From the NCBI RefSeq assembly GCF_026340095.1, contig NZ_JAPEPO010000003.1, positions 868,001 through 932,000 on the forward strand: a stretch of DNA of 64,000 nucleotides, read 5' to 3'. Below are positions 31,567 through 39,860 of the stretch, piece by piece. Below the pieces are notes generated by a model. It saw only the letters and a program-made list of their open reading frames with translations. It did no database searches and had not been told where the DNA came from. How positions within the stretch are numbered: the stretch's first letter is position 1; each line of letters begins with the position of its first letter. Origin of the DNA: Streptomyces sp. NBC_01446 (GTDB lineage: Bacteria; Actinomycetota; Actinomycetes; Streptomycetales; Streptomycetaceae). Both the position numbers and the translations under genes were made by a program.

Positions 31567-32466
31567 TCAATCCGATCGCGGTGTGCTGATGCGCTTCTCG
31601 AACCAGTGGTGGGCGTAGGGCTCGTCGTTGAAGGCGGCGACCTCCTGGAAGCCGCACGAGTGGTACAGGCCGATCGCGGCGGTGAGCGCCTTGTTGGTGT
31701 CCAGGCGCAGTACATCGCAGCCGTGCTGGGCTGCCCTCTCCTCCAACTCCGTCAGGAACCGGCGGCCGAGACCGAGGCCCCGGGTGCGGGGATCGACCCA
31801 CATGCGTTTGATCTCGGCCGGGGCGCCGGCCGGCAGCTTCAGACCTGCGCAGCCGACAGGCTCCCCGTGCAGCCGGGCGACCAGGAACACACCGTGCGGC
31901 GGCCGGAGTTCGCCCGCGTCGGGCAGCAGGCTCCGCGCGGGGTCGAATCCGGTCTCGAAGCGTTCCCGCACTTCGGCAGTGTAGGACCGCAGGCAGTGCT
32001 GGGCGTCCGGGCGGTCCGGGTCGACCACGTCCAGCGTGACCGTCGCGGCCGTCAGCAGCCGGTCGACCTCAGCCATGGCCGCGACCAGCCGGGCGCGCTG
32101 GTCGGTGTTGAGCGGCTCCAGGAGAGAGCTGGCCAGTTCGTCGCTACGCCGGTCGAGCACGGCGAACTCCGCGCGGCCCGCATCAGTGAGACGTACAGTG
32201 CGTACCCGCCTGTCCTGGGGCTGCGGCTCCACCGTCACCAGGCCGTCCGTCTCCAGGGAGCGCAGCAGGCGGCTGACGTAGCCGGAGTCGAGCCCGAGGC
32301 GCTCGCGCAGCCACCGTACGTCCCGGCCTCGCACGCCGATCTCCCAGAGCAGCCGCGCCTCGGCGACGGGCCGGTCGAGGCCCAGATAGTGATCGTGCAG
32401 CACGCCCACACGTTCAGTGACCGTGCGGTTGAACCGCCGCACCGCGTCTACCTGCGTCACACCCAT
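31567..32466 (-). CDS. MarR-type regulator fused to GNAT acetyltransferase
   Basis: This 299-residue bifunctional protein has a MarR-like winged helix in the N-terminal half (WLRERLGLDSGYVSRLLRSL, VEPQPQDRRVRTVRLTDAGR). A complete GNAT domain fills the C-terminal half (EIKRMWVDPRTRGLGLGRRF with the acetyl-CoA loop, then GLYHSCGFQEVAAF). Such fusions are known in actinobacteria; the acetyl-CoA state or substrate may affect DNA binding, though this is not established. The ATG at 32466 lies three bases from a perfect inverted repeat that is probably its own operator. It diverges from a maleylpyruvate-isomerase-like gene. Confidence 0.88.
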   Translation of the reverse strand: MGVTQVDAVRRFNRTVTERVGVLHDHYLGLDRPVAEARLLWEIGVRGRDVRWLRERLGLDSGYVSRLLRSLETDGLVTVEPQPQDRRVRTVRLTDAGRAEFAVLDRRSDELASSLLEPLNTDQRARLVAAMAEVDRLLTAATVTLDVVDPDRPDAQHCLRSYTAEVRERFETGFDPARSLLPDAGELRPPHGVFLVARLHGEPVGCAGLKLPAGAPAEIKRMWVDPRTRGLGLGRRFLTELEERAAQHGCDVLRLDTNKALTAAIGLYHSCGFQEVAAFNDEPYAHHWFEKRISTPRSD

Positions 32467-32468
32467 AC

Positions 32469-32486
32469 CTCTGACTTTAGTCAGAG
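32469..32486. promoter_or_regulatory. MarR-type operator candidate
   Basis: CTCTGAC-TTTA-GTCAGAG is a perfect 7-bp inverted repeat with a 4-bp spacer, directly before the MarR-GNAT start codon. Next to it is the palindrome AATTGCAATT (32487-32496). The spacing fits a MarR dimer and autoregulation. Confidence 0.65.
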
Positions 32487-32630
32487 AATTGCAATTGAGC
32501 CAGTCCTTGCGAACAGGTGGGACACCGCAGGGCCGCTCGTCGCGGAACGGATGCCCTGCACGCCGGACGATGAGTTCCCGCCGTCCCCGAAGTCCTGGCT
32601 GACAGACGCTGCGCCGATGAAGGAGAAGCC

Positions 32631-33257
32631 GTGACGGACGATGTCTGGGCAATCGTGCACGCCGAGCGTACGGCGCTGATCGACGACCTCCCACACCTGA
32701 AGGACGATCAGTGGCTGAAGCCGTCGCTCTGTGACGGATGGACCGTGCACGACGTGCTCGCCCACCTGGTCGACACAGCCCGCACCACACGCCTCGGGTT
32801 CGTGAAGGACCTGGCCCTCGCACGGTTCGACTTCAACCGCCAGAACACCCGTGGCGTGGAACGTGAACGCCGGAGCACACCACAGGAGACCCTGGAGCGG
32901 TTCCGTCAGGTGGCATCGCGCACATCGACCCCTCCGGCACCCCTCGACAGCCGACTCGTCGAAGAAATCGTCCATGGCGAGGACATCCGCCGGCCCCTCG
33001 GCCTCACCCGCGCCTACCCCGCACAGGCCGTGGTCAGATCACTCCGCCTTCAGACACGCACCCCGGCGTCCTTCGGGGGCGCCAAGGAGCTGCTGACGCG
33101 CACTCAACTCACCGCGATTAACGCCGACTTGACGATCGGAACCGGGCCGGAGGTCAACGGGCCCGCGCTTTCTCTGCTTCTGGCCGTGATGGGGCGCCGG
33201 GTGGCACTCGACGATCTCCACGGTCCCGGCGTCGCCACCCTGGCGGAAGGTGCCTGA
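32631..33257 (+). CDS. Maleylpyruvate-isomerase-family (mycothiol-dependent-like) protein
   Basis: This 208-residue protein begins at a GTG with GGAGAAG upstream. It matches the DinB-like maleylpyruvate isomerase/mycothiol-binding N-terminal domain: ERTALIDDLPHLKDDQWLKP, SLCDGWTVHDVLAHLVDTAR with the metal-binding His, and EEIVHGEDIRRPLGL with the second His. The C-terminal half (ALDDLHGPGVATLAEG) fits the actinobacterial TIGR03083 group. Proteins of this group are predicted to use mycothiol; the true substrate is unknown. Confidence 0.85.
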   Translation: MTDDVWAIVHAERTALIDDLPHLKDDQWLKPSLCDGWTVHDVLAHLVDTARTTRLGFVKDLALARFDFNRQNTRGVERERRSTPQETLERFRQVASRTSTPPAPLDSRLVEEIVHGEDIRRPLGLTRAYPAQAVVRSLRLQTRTPASFGGAKELLTRTQLTAINADLTIGTGPEVNGPALSLLLAVMGRRVALDDLHGPGVATLAEGA

Positions 33258-33523
33258 CCCCTCTCCCTCCTATCGGAGTCGCTTTGCGCGCCTGCCTGGA
33301 AGAGCACTTCGGCACAAGGCCGGAGACGACCTGCGGGACCAGCGCACACGACCGGCGTCGATCACGGCGGGCAGGCTAACGCAGGCGGGCCCCCCGCCTA
33401 CGGGGCAACTGAGTACCGGAACGGGTCATTGGCGGCGTAGCCCCCACGGGCGTCCGCTGGGACGGTGGAGACCTGCCTCCCGCAGGAACAGCACCACGCC
33501 GATACAGCGAGGAGAAGTCCGCC
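33258..33523. other. Intergenic region before the PhyH gene
   Basis: About 265 bases with no recognisable gene. A purine-rich CGAGGAGAAG at its end serves as the ribosome-binding site of the PhyH gene. Confidence 0.4.
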
Positions 33524-34357
33524 ATGACCGTTACGGCGACGTCGCCGATGCCGGAACTCGACCGCCCCTACGACGGCCTGCCGTCGGACGCCGTGGCGGA
33601 CTTCGACCGGGACGGGTTCGCGCATCTGCGGAACGTGCTCACGTCCGAGACGATCGCCGCGTACGAGCCGACGATCACCGCGGAGGTGATCCGGCTCAAC
33701 ACCCAGGACCTGCCGCTGGCGGAGCGTGACACCTACGGCAAGGCGTTCCTTCAGGTGACGAACCTGTGGGAACACAACGAGAAGGTGAAGGAGTTGGTGT
33801 TCTCCCGGCGTCTCGCGCGAATCGCCGCCGAACTGCTCGGGGTGCCCGCGGTGCGGCTCTATCACGACCAGGCGCTGTACAAGGAGCCGTCCGGCGGCAT
33901 CACGCCCTGGCACGCCGACCAGTACTACTGGCCCCTGTCCTCCGACCGCTGCCTGACCGTCTGGCTGCCGCTGCAGAAAACCCCCGTGGAGATGGGCCCG
34001 CTCGCCTTCGCCCGCGGCAGCCACCACTTCGCGTACGGCCGTGACCTGCCCATCTCCGACGAGTCCGAGGCCCGCCTCAAGCAGACCGTCGGCGAGCAGA
34101 ACTTCGAGGACGTCGTGGAGCCGTTCGCGCTCGGCGACGCGAGCTTCCACCGGGGGTGGACCTTCCACCACGCGGGGCCCAACCGCGCCACCGTCCCACG
34201 CCGCGTCATGACGGTGATCTACGTGGACGCCGGCATCCGCGTCGCCGAGCCCACGAACGACCACCAGGCCGCGGACCGCGGCTGGATGCCCGGCACCGCG
34301 ATCGGCCAGATCCCGGACACTCCGCTCAACCCCGTGCTGTACGACGCGTGCCGCTGA
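33524..34357 (+). CDS. Phytanoyl-CoA dioxygenase (PhyH)-family oxygenase
   Basis: This 277-residue Fe(II)/2-oxoglutarate-dependent oxygenase has the iron ligands His130 and Asp132 in PWHADQYYW and the distal His near 216 in HHAGPNRATVPRRVMTVIYV. The downstream arginine is a candidate 2-oxoglutarate ligand. Family members hydroxylate lipids, ectoine or secondary metabolites. It lies upstream of, and on the same strand as, the LacI regulator, but a tandem repeat and an operator separate them, so co-transcription is uncertain. Confidence 0.88.
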   Translation: MTVTATSPMPELDRPYDGLPSDAVADFDRDGFAHLRNVLTSETIAAYEPTITAEVIRLNTQDLPLAERDTYGKAFLQVTNLWEHNEKVKELVFSRRLARIAAELLGVPAVRLYHDQALYKEPSGGITPWHADQYYWPLSSDRCLTVWLPLQKTPVEMGPLAFARGSHHFAYGRDLPISDESEARLKQTVGEQNFEDVVEPFALGDASFHRGWTFHHAGPNRATVPRRVMTVIYVDAGIRVAEPTNDHQAADRGWMPGTAIGQIPDTPLNPVLYDACR

Positions 34358-34436
34358 CGGCACCGCAACCCGCATGCGCCCAGGCCGGCGGCCGTCGCCA
34401 GCGGCCATCTGCCGTCGCCACTCGGCCCACCCGCCC

Positions 34437-34478
34437 CACCAGCACCAGCACCAGCACCAGCACCAGCACCAGCACCAG
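34437..34478 (+). repeat. Seven tandem CACCAG hexamers
   Basis: Seven exact copies of CACCAG lie in the non-coding gap after the PhyH gene. The length may vary between isolates. No function is evident. Confidence 0.9.
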
Positions 34479-34510
34479 GTATGTTGCCCCGGCACCCGGC
34501 CCGACCGTAG

Positions 34511-34528
34511 GCTGAATGCGCTTTCAGC
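34511..34528. promoter_or_regulatory. LacI operator O1 (regulator gene)
   Basis: GCTGAA-TGCGCT-TTCAGC is a perfect 6-bp inverted repeat whose centre AATGCGCTT matches the core of the three other operators in this locus. It lies 64 bp before the LacI start codon, suggesting autoregulation. Confidence 0.55.
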
Positions 34529-34592
34529 AACGACGGCGGGCAGCCGGGCACGCCACAGGGTGCCGGGCGAAGGGGCGAGGCGAGACAGCAAG

Positions 34593-35648
34593 ATGACCAC
34601 TCCCACGGTGTACGACGTAGCCGAACAGGCGGGCGTATCGATCGCGACCGTTTCGCGCGTCTACCGCAACCCCGACGCGGTCCGGGCGGCGACCCGCGAC
34701 AAGGTCCTGGCCGCGGCACGCGAACTCGGCTACGTGCCGAGCGGCAGTGCCCGGGGGCTCGCCAGCCGCGCGACCGGAGTGCTGGGACTCTGCTTCCCCG
34801 ACTTCCACGACACCGAGGCGGAGCACGCGCCGGGCGCCGAGGACGCGGAGCTGGTGCTCTACTCGGACCAGGTCATTCGCGGCATGGAGCGTGCGGCGCG
34901 GCGCCAGGGCTACGCGCTGCTGATCTCGGCCGCGCACGCCGACCAGGCCGGCCGGCAACTCGCCGAGGTGGCGGGGCGCGTGGACGGTCTGGCCGTGCTC
35001 GCGCAGTCGCTGACCGAAGAGGATCTCGACGTCGTGGGGCGCCGGCAGCCCGTCGTCCTGCTGGCCGGAGAGCGGCACGCCGGCTACGACCATGCCGAAG
35101 TGGCCAACTTCGACGGTCAGTTGGAGCTGACCCGGCATCTGATCGTCGACCATGGGCTGCGCCGTCTCGCGTTCGCCGGAGGCCCGGCCGACTCACCTGA
35201 CGGCGAGGCGCGCTTTCGTGGCTTCCAGGCAGCCCATCTGGAGGCCGGACTGCCGTTGCCGAAAACGCCCGACACCAGAGGCGACCTCACCCAGGCCGCG
35301 GGCCGCAAGGCCGCGCTGGAGCTCCTCGACCGGGACGAGGCCATGCCCGACGGCCTGGTGTTCGCCAATGACCAGATGGCGGTGGGCGCGCTGCACGCCC
35401 TGGAGGCGCGCGGCGTCGCCGTCCCGGACGTCATCGCCGTGACCGGCTTCGACGGGATCCCGCTGAGTCGTCTGGTGCGGCCGACGCTGACGACCGTACG
35501 GCAGCCGACCGGGCTCCTGGGCGAGGTGGCCGTGGAGCTGCTGATCGCCCGGCTCCACCAGCGCGACCGGGCGGCCGAGGTACGCGTGCTGCCAGTGACG
35601 GTGACACGCCGGGCGAGCTGCGGATGCGCAGGGGAACGCACGGTCTGA
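34593..35648 (+). CDS. LacI-family sugar regulator (glycan locus 1)
   Basis: This 351-residue protein has an N-terminal LacI helix-turn-helix and hinge (TVYDVAEQAGVSIATVSRVY, ARELGYVPSGSARGLASR). A periplasmic-binding-protein-like sugar domain follows (LVFANDQMAVGALHALEARG, IAVTGFDGIPLSRLVRPTLT, TVRQPTGLLGEVAVELLIAR). The C-terminus has RASCGCAGERTV, with two cysteines. It precedes the ABC importer genes on the same strand. Four related palindromes in the locus are its likely binding sites. The upstream open frame covering the CACCAG repeats is excluded. Confidence 0.9.
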   Translation: MTTPTVYDVAEQAGVSIATVSRVYRNPDAVRAATRDKVLAAARELGYVPSGSARGLASRATGVLGLCFPDFHDTEAEHAPGAEDAELVLYSDQVIRGMERAARRQGYALLISAAHADQAGRQLAEVAGRVDGLAVLAQSLTEEDLDVVGRRQPVVLLAGERHAGYDHAEVANFDGQLELTRHLIVDHGLRRLAFAGGPADSPDGEARFRGFQAAHLEAGLPLPKTPDTRGDLTQAAGRKAALELLDRDEAMPDGLVFANDQMAVGALHALEARGVAVPDVIAVTGFDGIPLSRLVRPTLTTVRQPTGLLGEVAVELLIARLHQRDRAAEVRVLPVTVTRRASCGCAGERTV

Positions 35649-35753
35649 GCGGGGCGTAACCGCCTTTTGCCGACTACGCGTTCGCAGATTTCCGCACGTT
35701 TACGGAAGCGTTACCTCCAGACCCCTTGAGTCGGTCCGCGTCGTACTACAGGG

Positions 35754-35786
35754 TCATGTATGCGCTTACGTACAGCGCATACATGA
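35754..35786. promoter_or_regulatory. LacI operator O2 (ABC importer operon)
   Basis: Perfect 13-bp arms TCATGTATGCGCT and AGCGCATACATGA are separated by TACGTAC. The site ends 17 bases before the binding-protein start codon, so bound repressor would block the promoter or leader. Confidence 0.85.
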
Positions 35787-35803
35787 ATGTGTTGGAGGGC
35801 CCC

Positions 35804-37045
35804 ATGACACGCACCAAGTCCGTCAGCGTCGCCGCGACCGTGGTGGTGACGGCGCTCGCCCTGACCTCCTGCGGAAGCGGCGGGGGCGAGCAGGTGGCAG
35901 CGGACAAGAAGCAGACGCTCACGGTGTGGGCCATGGGCGAGGAGGGCACCCGCCTCAAGGCGGTCACCGACGAGTTCACCAAGCAGCACCCGAACATCAA
36001 GGTCAAGGTGACCCCGGTGGGCTGGGACGTCGTGCACCAGAAGCTGGTGTCGGCCATCGCCGCCAAGAAGACGCCGGACATGGCGCAGATGGGCTCCACG
36101 ATGATGGGCGAGTTCATCGCCCTGGACGCCCTGGAGCCGGTGGACACCAAGACGTTCAAGAAGTCCGACTTCTTCCCCGCCACCTGGGACAGCAACGTCA
36201 AGGACGGAACCGCGTACGGCGTTCCCTGGTATGCCGACACCCGCGCGCTCTACTACCGCACCGACCTCGCCAAGAAGGCCGGCATCGACAAGGCCCCCAG
36301 CACCTGGAAGGAGCAGCAGGCCCTCGCCGCCGCCTACCAGAAGGCGGGCGCCGAGTGGGGCACGGACCTGCAGCCCAGCAGCACCGGCGCCTGGCAGAGC
36401 TGGGTGCAGTACCTGTACTCGGCCGGCGGCGAGCTGATCGGTGAGGACGGCAAGCCGGCCCTCGACTCCCCCGCGGCGATACGGGCGTTCACCGAGTGGG
36501 CCGGCTACTTCAAGAAGGGTCTGGCCAAGAAGACCTTCACGCCCGGGTACGACGTCACCAAGGACTTCGGCTCCGGCAAGCGCCCGATGTTCCAGTCCGG
36601 CCCATGGATGGTGCGTAACATCGCCGACCAGCAGCCGCAGATCAAGGACAAGTACAAGGTCGTGCCCGTCCCGGCGGACAAGACCTCGACCTCCTGGGTC
36701 GGCGGTGCCTCCCTCGTCACGTTCAAGAACAGCGCGCACAAGGCGGCGGCCGAGCAGCTGACCCAGTACCTCACCACGCCGAAGACGCAGGCCCAGTGGT
36801 ACGAGGCGGACAAGGCGCTGCCGGCCAACAAGGCCGCCTGGGACGAGCCCGCCCTCAAGGGCGGCGGCGATTCGCTCGCCACCTTCAAGACCTCGCTCGA
36901 CACGGCGAAGGCGATCCCGCCGCTGGAGAAGTGGAACGAGTTCGCCGCGGCCGTCGAGGGCGCCCTGGCGAAGATCTCGCAGGGCGCGGACCCGGCGGCG
37001 ACCGCGAAGGCGCTGCAGAAGACGGCCGAGGGGCTGGTGGGCTGA
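35804..37045 (+). CDS. Sugar ABC transporter substrate-binding lipoprotein
   Basis: This 413-residue protein has a lipoprotein signal (MTRTKSVSVAATVVVTALAL, then TSC with Cys23). It has the family 1 extracellular solute-binding fold (LTVWAMGEEGTRLKAVTDEF; GTAYGVPWYADTRALYYRTD; SGPWMVRNIADQQPQIKDKY). GGAGG lies 5-10 bases before the ATG. It captures an oligosaccharide at the cell surface and delivers it to the two permeases just downstream. The operator O2 overlaps its leader. Confidence 0.93.
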   Translation: MTRTKSVSVAATVVVTALALTSCGSGGGEQVAADKKQTLTVWAMGEEGTRLKAVTDEFTKQHPNIKVKVTPVGWDVVHQKLVSAIAAKKTPDMAQMGSTMMGEFIALDALEPVDTKTFKKSDFFPATWDSNVKDGTAYGVPWYADTRALYYRTDLAKKAGIDKAPSTWKEQQALAAAYQKAGAEWGTDLQPSSTGAWQSWVQYLYSAGGELIGEDGKPALDSPAAIRAFTEWAGYFKKGLAKKTFTPGYDVTKDFGSGKRPMFQSGPWMVRNIADQQPQIKDKYKVVPVPADKTSTSWVGGASLVTFKNSAHKAAAEQLTQYLTTPKTQAQWYEADKALPANKAAWDEPALKGGGDSLATFKTSLDTAKAIPPLEKWNEFAAAVEGALAKISQGADPAATAKALQKTAEGLVG

Positions 37046-37049
37046 TCCC

Positions 37050-38033
37050 ATGAGCACCACCACCGCACAGGCCGGTACGCCTGGTGCCGGGCCGGACGCA
37101 GTGGTGCCGAAGGCCCAGGACGACGGCGCCGGGCCCGACCGGCGCCGTCGGGACCGGCTGTCCCGCCACAATCTGGCCGGCTGGCTGTTCTCCACGCCGT
37201 TCCTGGTCCTGTTCCTCACCTTCATGGCCTTCCCCATCGTGGCCACGCTGTTGATGAGCTTCACCGACTTCGGTCTGCGCAACGTCACCGATCCGCTGTC
37301 GGCGCAGTTCGTGGGCCTGGACAACTACACGAAGCTGTTCCAGGACGACAAGTTCCTCAAGGCGCTCTTCAACACCGGGTACTTCGTGGTCCTCGGCGTG
37401 CCGCTCACCATCGGCAGCGGCCTGGCGGCCGCCGTGCTGCTCAACTCGGGCATCGACCGGCTGCGCACCTTCTTCCGGGTCGGCTTCTACGCGCCGGTCG
37501 TCACCGCCATCGTGGCCGTCGCCGTCATCTGGCGCTTCGTCCTCGACCCCAGCGAAGGCCTGATCGCCGGCCTCGGCCACCAACTCGGCGTCCAGACACC
37601 GGACTTCCTCGGCTCCGAGACACTCGCGATGCCCTCCCTGATCATGATGGCCGTCTGGCGCAACATGGGCTCGGCCATGGTGCTCTTCCTCGCCGGTCTG
37701 CAGGCCATTCCGACGGAGGTGCGCGAGGCTGCACGGATCGACGGCGCGGGGATCTTCCAGGAGTTCCGCAGGATCACGGTGCCGCTGCTGCGGCCCACCA
37801 TGCTCTACGTCGCCGTCATGACCACGATCGGCTTCCTCAACGTATTCGAGGAGCCGTTCGTGATGACCGACGGCGGCCCGTCGGACAGCACCCTGACGAT
37901 CTCGCTGCACATGTACCGCGAGGGCTTCGACTTCTTCCACATGGGCTACGCCAGCGCCATGGCGTACGTCCTGTTCGTGATCGTCCTCGCGATCACCACG
38001 CTCCAGCTCCGCCTCCTGAAGGACAAGACCTGA
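37050..38033 (+). CDS. Sugar ABC transporter permease (MalF type)
   Basis: This 327-residue protein has a hydrophilic N-terminus of about 45 residues, then six membrane helices (GWLFSTPFLVLFLTFMAFPI is the first). The EAA loop is EVREAARIDGAGIFQEFRRI. It is the first of the paired permeases, and its stop overlaps the next start (TGATG). No ATPase gene follows, so energy must come from an ATPase encoded elsewhere, as with MsiK in Streptomyces. Confidence 0.93.
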   Translation: MSTTTAQAGTPGAGPDAVVPKAQDDGAGPDRRRRDRLSRHNLAGWLFSTPFLVLFLTFMAFPIVATLLMSFTDFGLRNVTDPLSAQFVGLDNYTKLFQDDKFLKALFNTGYFVVLGVPLTIGSGLAAAVLLNSGIDRLRTFFRVGFYAPVVTAIVAVAVIWRFVLDPSEGLIAGLGHQLGVQTPDFLGSETLAMPSLIMMAVWRNMGSAMVLFLAGLQAIPTEVREAARIDGAGIFQEFRRITVPLLRPTMLYVAVMTTIGFLNVFEEPFVMTDGGPSDSTLTISLHMYREGFDFFHMGYASAMAYVLFVIVLAITTLQLRLLKDKT

Positions 38034-38920
38034 TGAGCACGACTGAGACCCGGGCCCCGCTCGCGGCCCCGGCGAGCAGGGCGCGGCGGGACCCGGCGGC
38101 CCGCGCCCGCCGGACGCTCGTGTACGTCCTGCTCACCCTCGGGCTGATCGTGACGGTCGCGCCGTTCGCGTGGATGGCGCTGTCGTCGTTCAAGACGCAG
38201 CGGGAGCTGGGCGCGAGCCCGCCGGTGTGGTTGCCGTCCGAGTGGACGCTGGACAATTTCCGGGAACTGCTCGACCGCATGGACGTGGGGCAGGCGCTCT
38301 TCAACTCCCTGCTCGTGGCCGTGTTCGTGACCGTCTGCAATCTGCTGTTCTGCTCGATGCTCGGCTACGCCCTGGCGAAGCTGAACTTCGCCGGGAAGCG
38401 GCCGATCTTCGGCATCGTGCTCGGCGCGCTGATGGTGCCCGGCAACCTCATGCTGCTGCCCATGTTCGTGATGATGAGCGCGATGGGGCTGATCGACAGC
38501 TACGCCGCACTGATCCTGCCCTTCGCGGCCGGGGCCTTCGGTGTCTTCCTCATGCGGCAGTTCATCCAGGCCATCCCGGACGAGCTGCTCGAGGCGGCGC
38601 GGATGGACGGCGCCCGCGAGTGGTACATCTTCTGGCGGATTGTGCTGCCGCTGGTCAAGCCGGCCCTCGCGACGCTGTCGATCTTCGTGTTCCTCGGCTC
38701 CTGGAACAACTTCCTGTGGCCGCTGGTCGCCACCAACGACCCGGGCAAGTACACGCTGCCGGTCGCACTCGCCACCTTCGCCACGGACCCGACCCAGGCG
38801 GACGGTTCCAACGGCGTCCTGATGGCGGGGGCGTTCCTCGTGGTGCTGCCGGTGCTGCTTGTCTTCGTCCTTCTCCAGCGCTTCTTCACCCAGGGCATCG
38901 CCACCGCCGGGCTGAAGTAG
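38033..38920 (+). CDS. Sugar ABC transporter permease (MalG type)
   Basis: This 295-residue protein has six membrane helices and the EAA loop ELLEAARMDGAREWYIFWRI, followed by VLPLVKPALATLSIFVFLGS and WNNFLWPLV, all typical of MalG-type subunits. It completes the importer. The next operator (O3) lies 65 bases after its stop, so the degradative genes downstream form a separately initiated unit. Confidence 0.93.
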   Translation: MSTTETRAPLAAPASRARRDPAARARRTLVYVLLTLGLIVTVAPFAWMALSSFKTQRELGASPPVWLPSEWTLDNFRELLDRMDVGQALFNSLLVAVFVTVCNLLFCSMLGYALAKLNFAGKRPIFGIVLGALMVPGNLMLLPMFVMMSAMGLIDSYAALILPFAAGAFGVFLMRQFIQAIPDELLEAARMDGAREWYIFWRIVLPLVKPALATLSIFVFLGSWNNFLWPLVATNDPGKYTLPVALATFATDPTQADGSNGVLMAGAFLVVLPVLLVFVLLQRFFTQGIATAGLK

Positions 38921-38985
38921 CCCTACCCGCCGGCCGGTTCCCGTCCCGTGCCACGGGGGCGGGGACCGGTGAATCCGTACGCCAA

Positions 38986-39005
38986 GAATGAATGCGCATC
39001 CATTC
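38986..39005. promoter_or_regulatory. LacI operator O3 (extracellular degradation unit)
   Basis: A 20-bp palindrome with arms GAATG and CATTC around the core ATGCGCAT, with one mismatched pair. It lies 12 bases before the start codon of the FN3-protein gene and shares the ATGCGC core with O2 and O4. Confidence 0.7.
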
Positions 39006-39017
39006 GAGAGGCGGGCC

Positions 39018-39830
39018 ATGTTCACGACCAGGTCACCGAGGAACGCCGAGCTACGCGCCCTGGACCGGGCCTCTCGTCCGGCACAGGACGTCACCCTGCC
39101 ACCGCCCGCCGCACTGCGCGCCGAGGACGGCACCGGTCATGTGCTCCTGACCTGGGAGCCGGTGCCGGGCGCCCGTGATTACGTGGTACATCGTTCGCCG
39201 TTCGCGGAGGGCCCCTACGAGCCCCTGCCCGTACAGCCCCTCCCCCGCCCTTCGTACGCCGACACCCGGGCCGAACCCGGTCGGGGCTACTGGTACAAGA
39301 TCGCGGCCCTGAGCGACGACGGCACCGGCGCGCTGACCCCGACGCCCGTTCCCGGGTGCGTCAAGGCGCGGGGTATCGCCCTCGCGACCGTGACCGTCAC
39401 GGTCGACGCCACCGGCACCGCGCCCCCGCACGTCACCGGCGACGGCGCCCAGGCCCTGGTCCGCGCCGTGGCCAGGCACACGGACGACGGCTCGCACGTG
39501 CACGTCGTGGTGTGGAACACGGCCGCCGACCGCACCGGTACGTCGTCGGGATCGCCGGCACTCGACCGCACGGCCGATTTGCGGGTGACCGGCCTCGCCC
39601 CGGACACCTCGTACGCCGCCTCACTGCACTGCTCGGACGCCGTTCCCACCGATGCCGAGACGGCCTGCGGCGCACTCAGCGACACCCTGCCCAGGGCCCA
39701 CGACACATCCAGCAGCCTCCTGCCCCACGAGCCGCTCCCGCCGCTGACGACGACACCGGACGGCACCGCGTCCCTGTCGCTCGACGTCCCGCTGCCGGGC
39801 CTGCGCTCGCTCCGTCTGTCCCGTATCTGA
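39018..39830 (+). CDS. FN3-domain protein of the glycan locus
   Basis: This 270-residue protein starts at the ATG at 39018 with GAGAGG upstream; an ATG at 38988 lies inside operator O3 and is rejected. It contains one clear fibronectin type III domain (VLLTWEPVPGARDYVVHRSP, YWYKIAALSDDGTGAL, about 40-110). A second beta-rich domain with FN3-like features follows (DLRVTGLAPDTSYAASLHCS). No signal peptide or catalytic motif is evident, so export is unclear. The second half may be a lost-function or carbohydrate-binding module. Position at the head of a unit with a glucoamylase-like enzyme and a sulfatase suggests a role in handling the same glycan. Confidence 0.6.
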   Translation: MFTTRSPRNAELRALDRASRPAQDVTLPPPAALRAEDGTGHVLLTWEPVPGARDYVVHRSPFAEGPYEPLPVQPLPRPSYADTRAEPGRGYWYKIAALSDDGTGALTPTPVPGCVKARGIALATVTVTVDATGTAPPHVTGDGAQALVRAVARHTDDGSHVHVVVWNTAADRTGTSSGSPALDRTADLRVTGLAPDTSYAASLHCSDAVPTDAETACGALSDTLPRAHDTSSSLLPHEPLPPLTTTPDGTASLSLDVPLPGLRSLRLSRI

Positions 39831-39860
39831 CCACGCCGCACCTCAATGGAAAGAGACCGG

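Noticed and set aside
31294-32634. 446-residue plus-strand open frame opposite the MarR-GNAT gene
   Set aside because: Shadow of a well-supported minus-strand fusion protein.
35711-37324. 537-residue minus-strand open frame opposite the binding-protein gene
   Set aside because: The plus strand encodes a clear lipoprotein binding protein with operator and ribosome-binding site.
38988-39017. Earlier ATG for the FN3 protein
   Set aside because: It lies inside operator O3; the ATG at 39018 has GAGAGG at suitable spacing.
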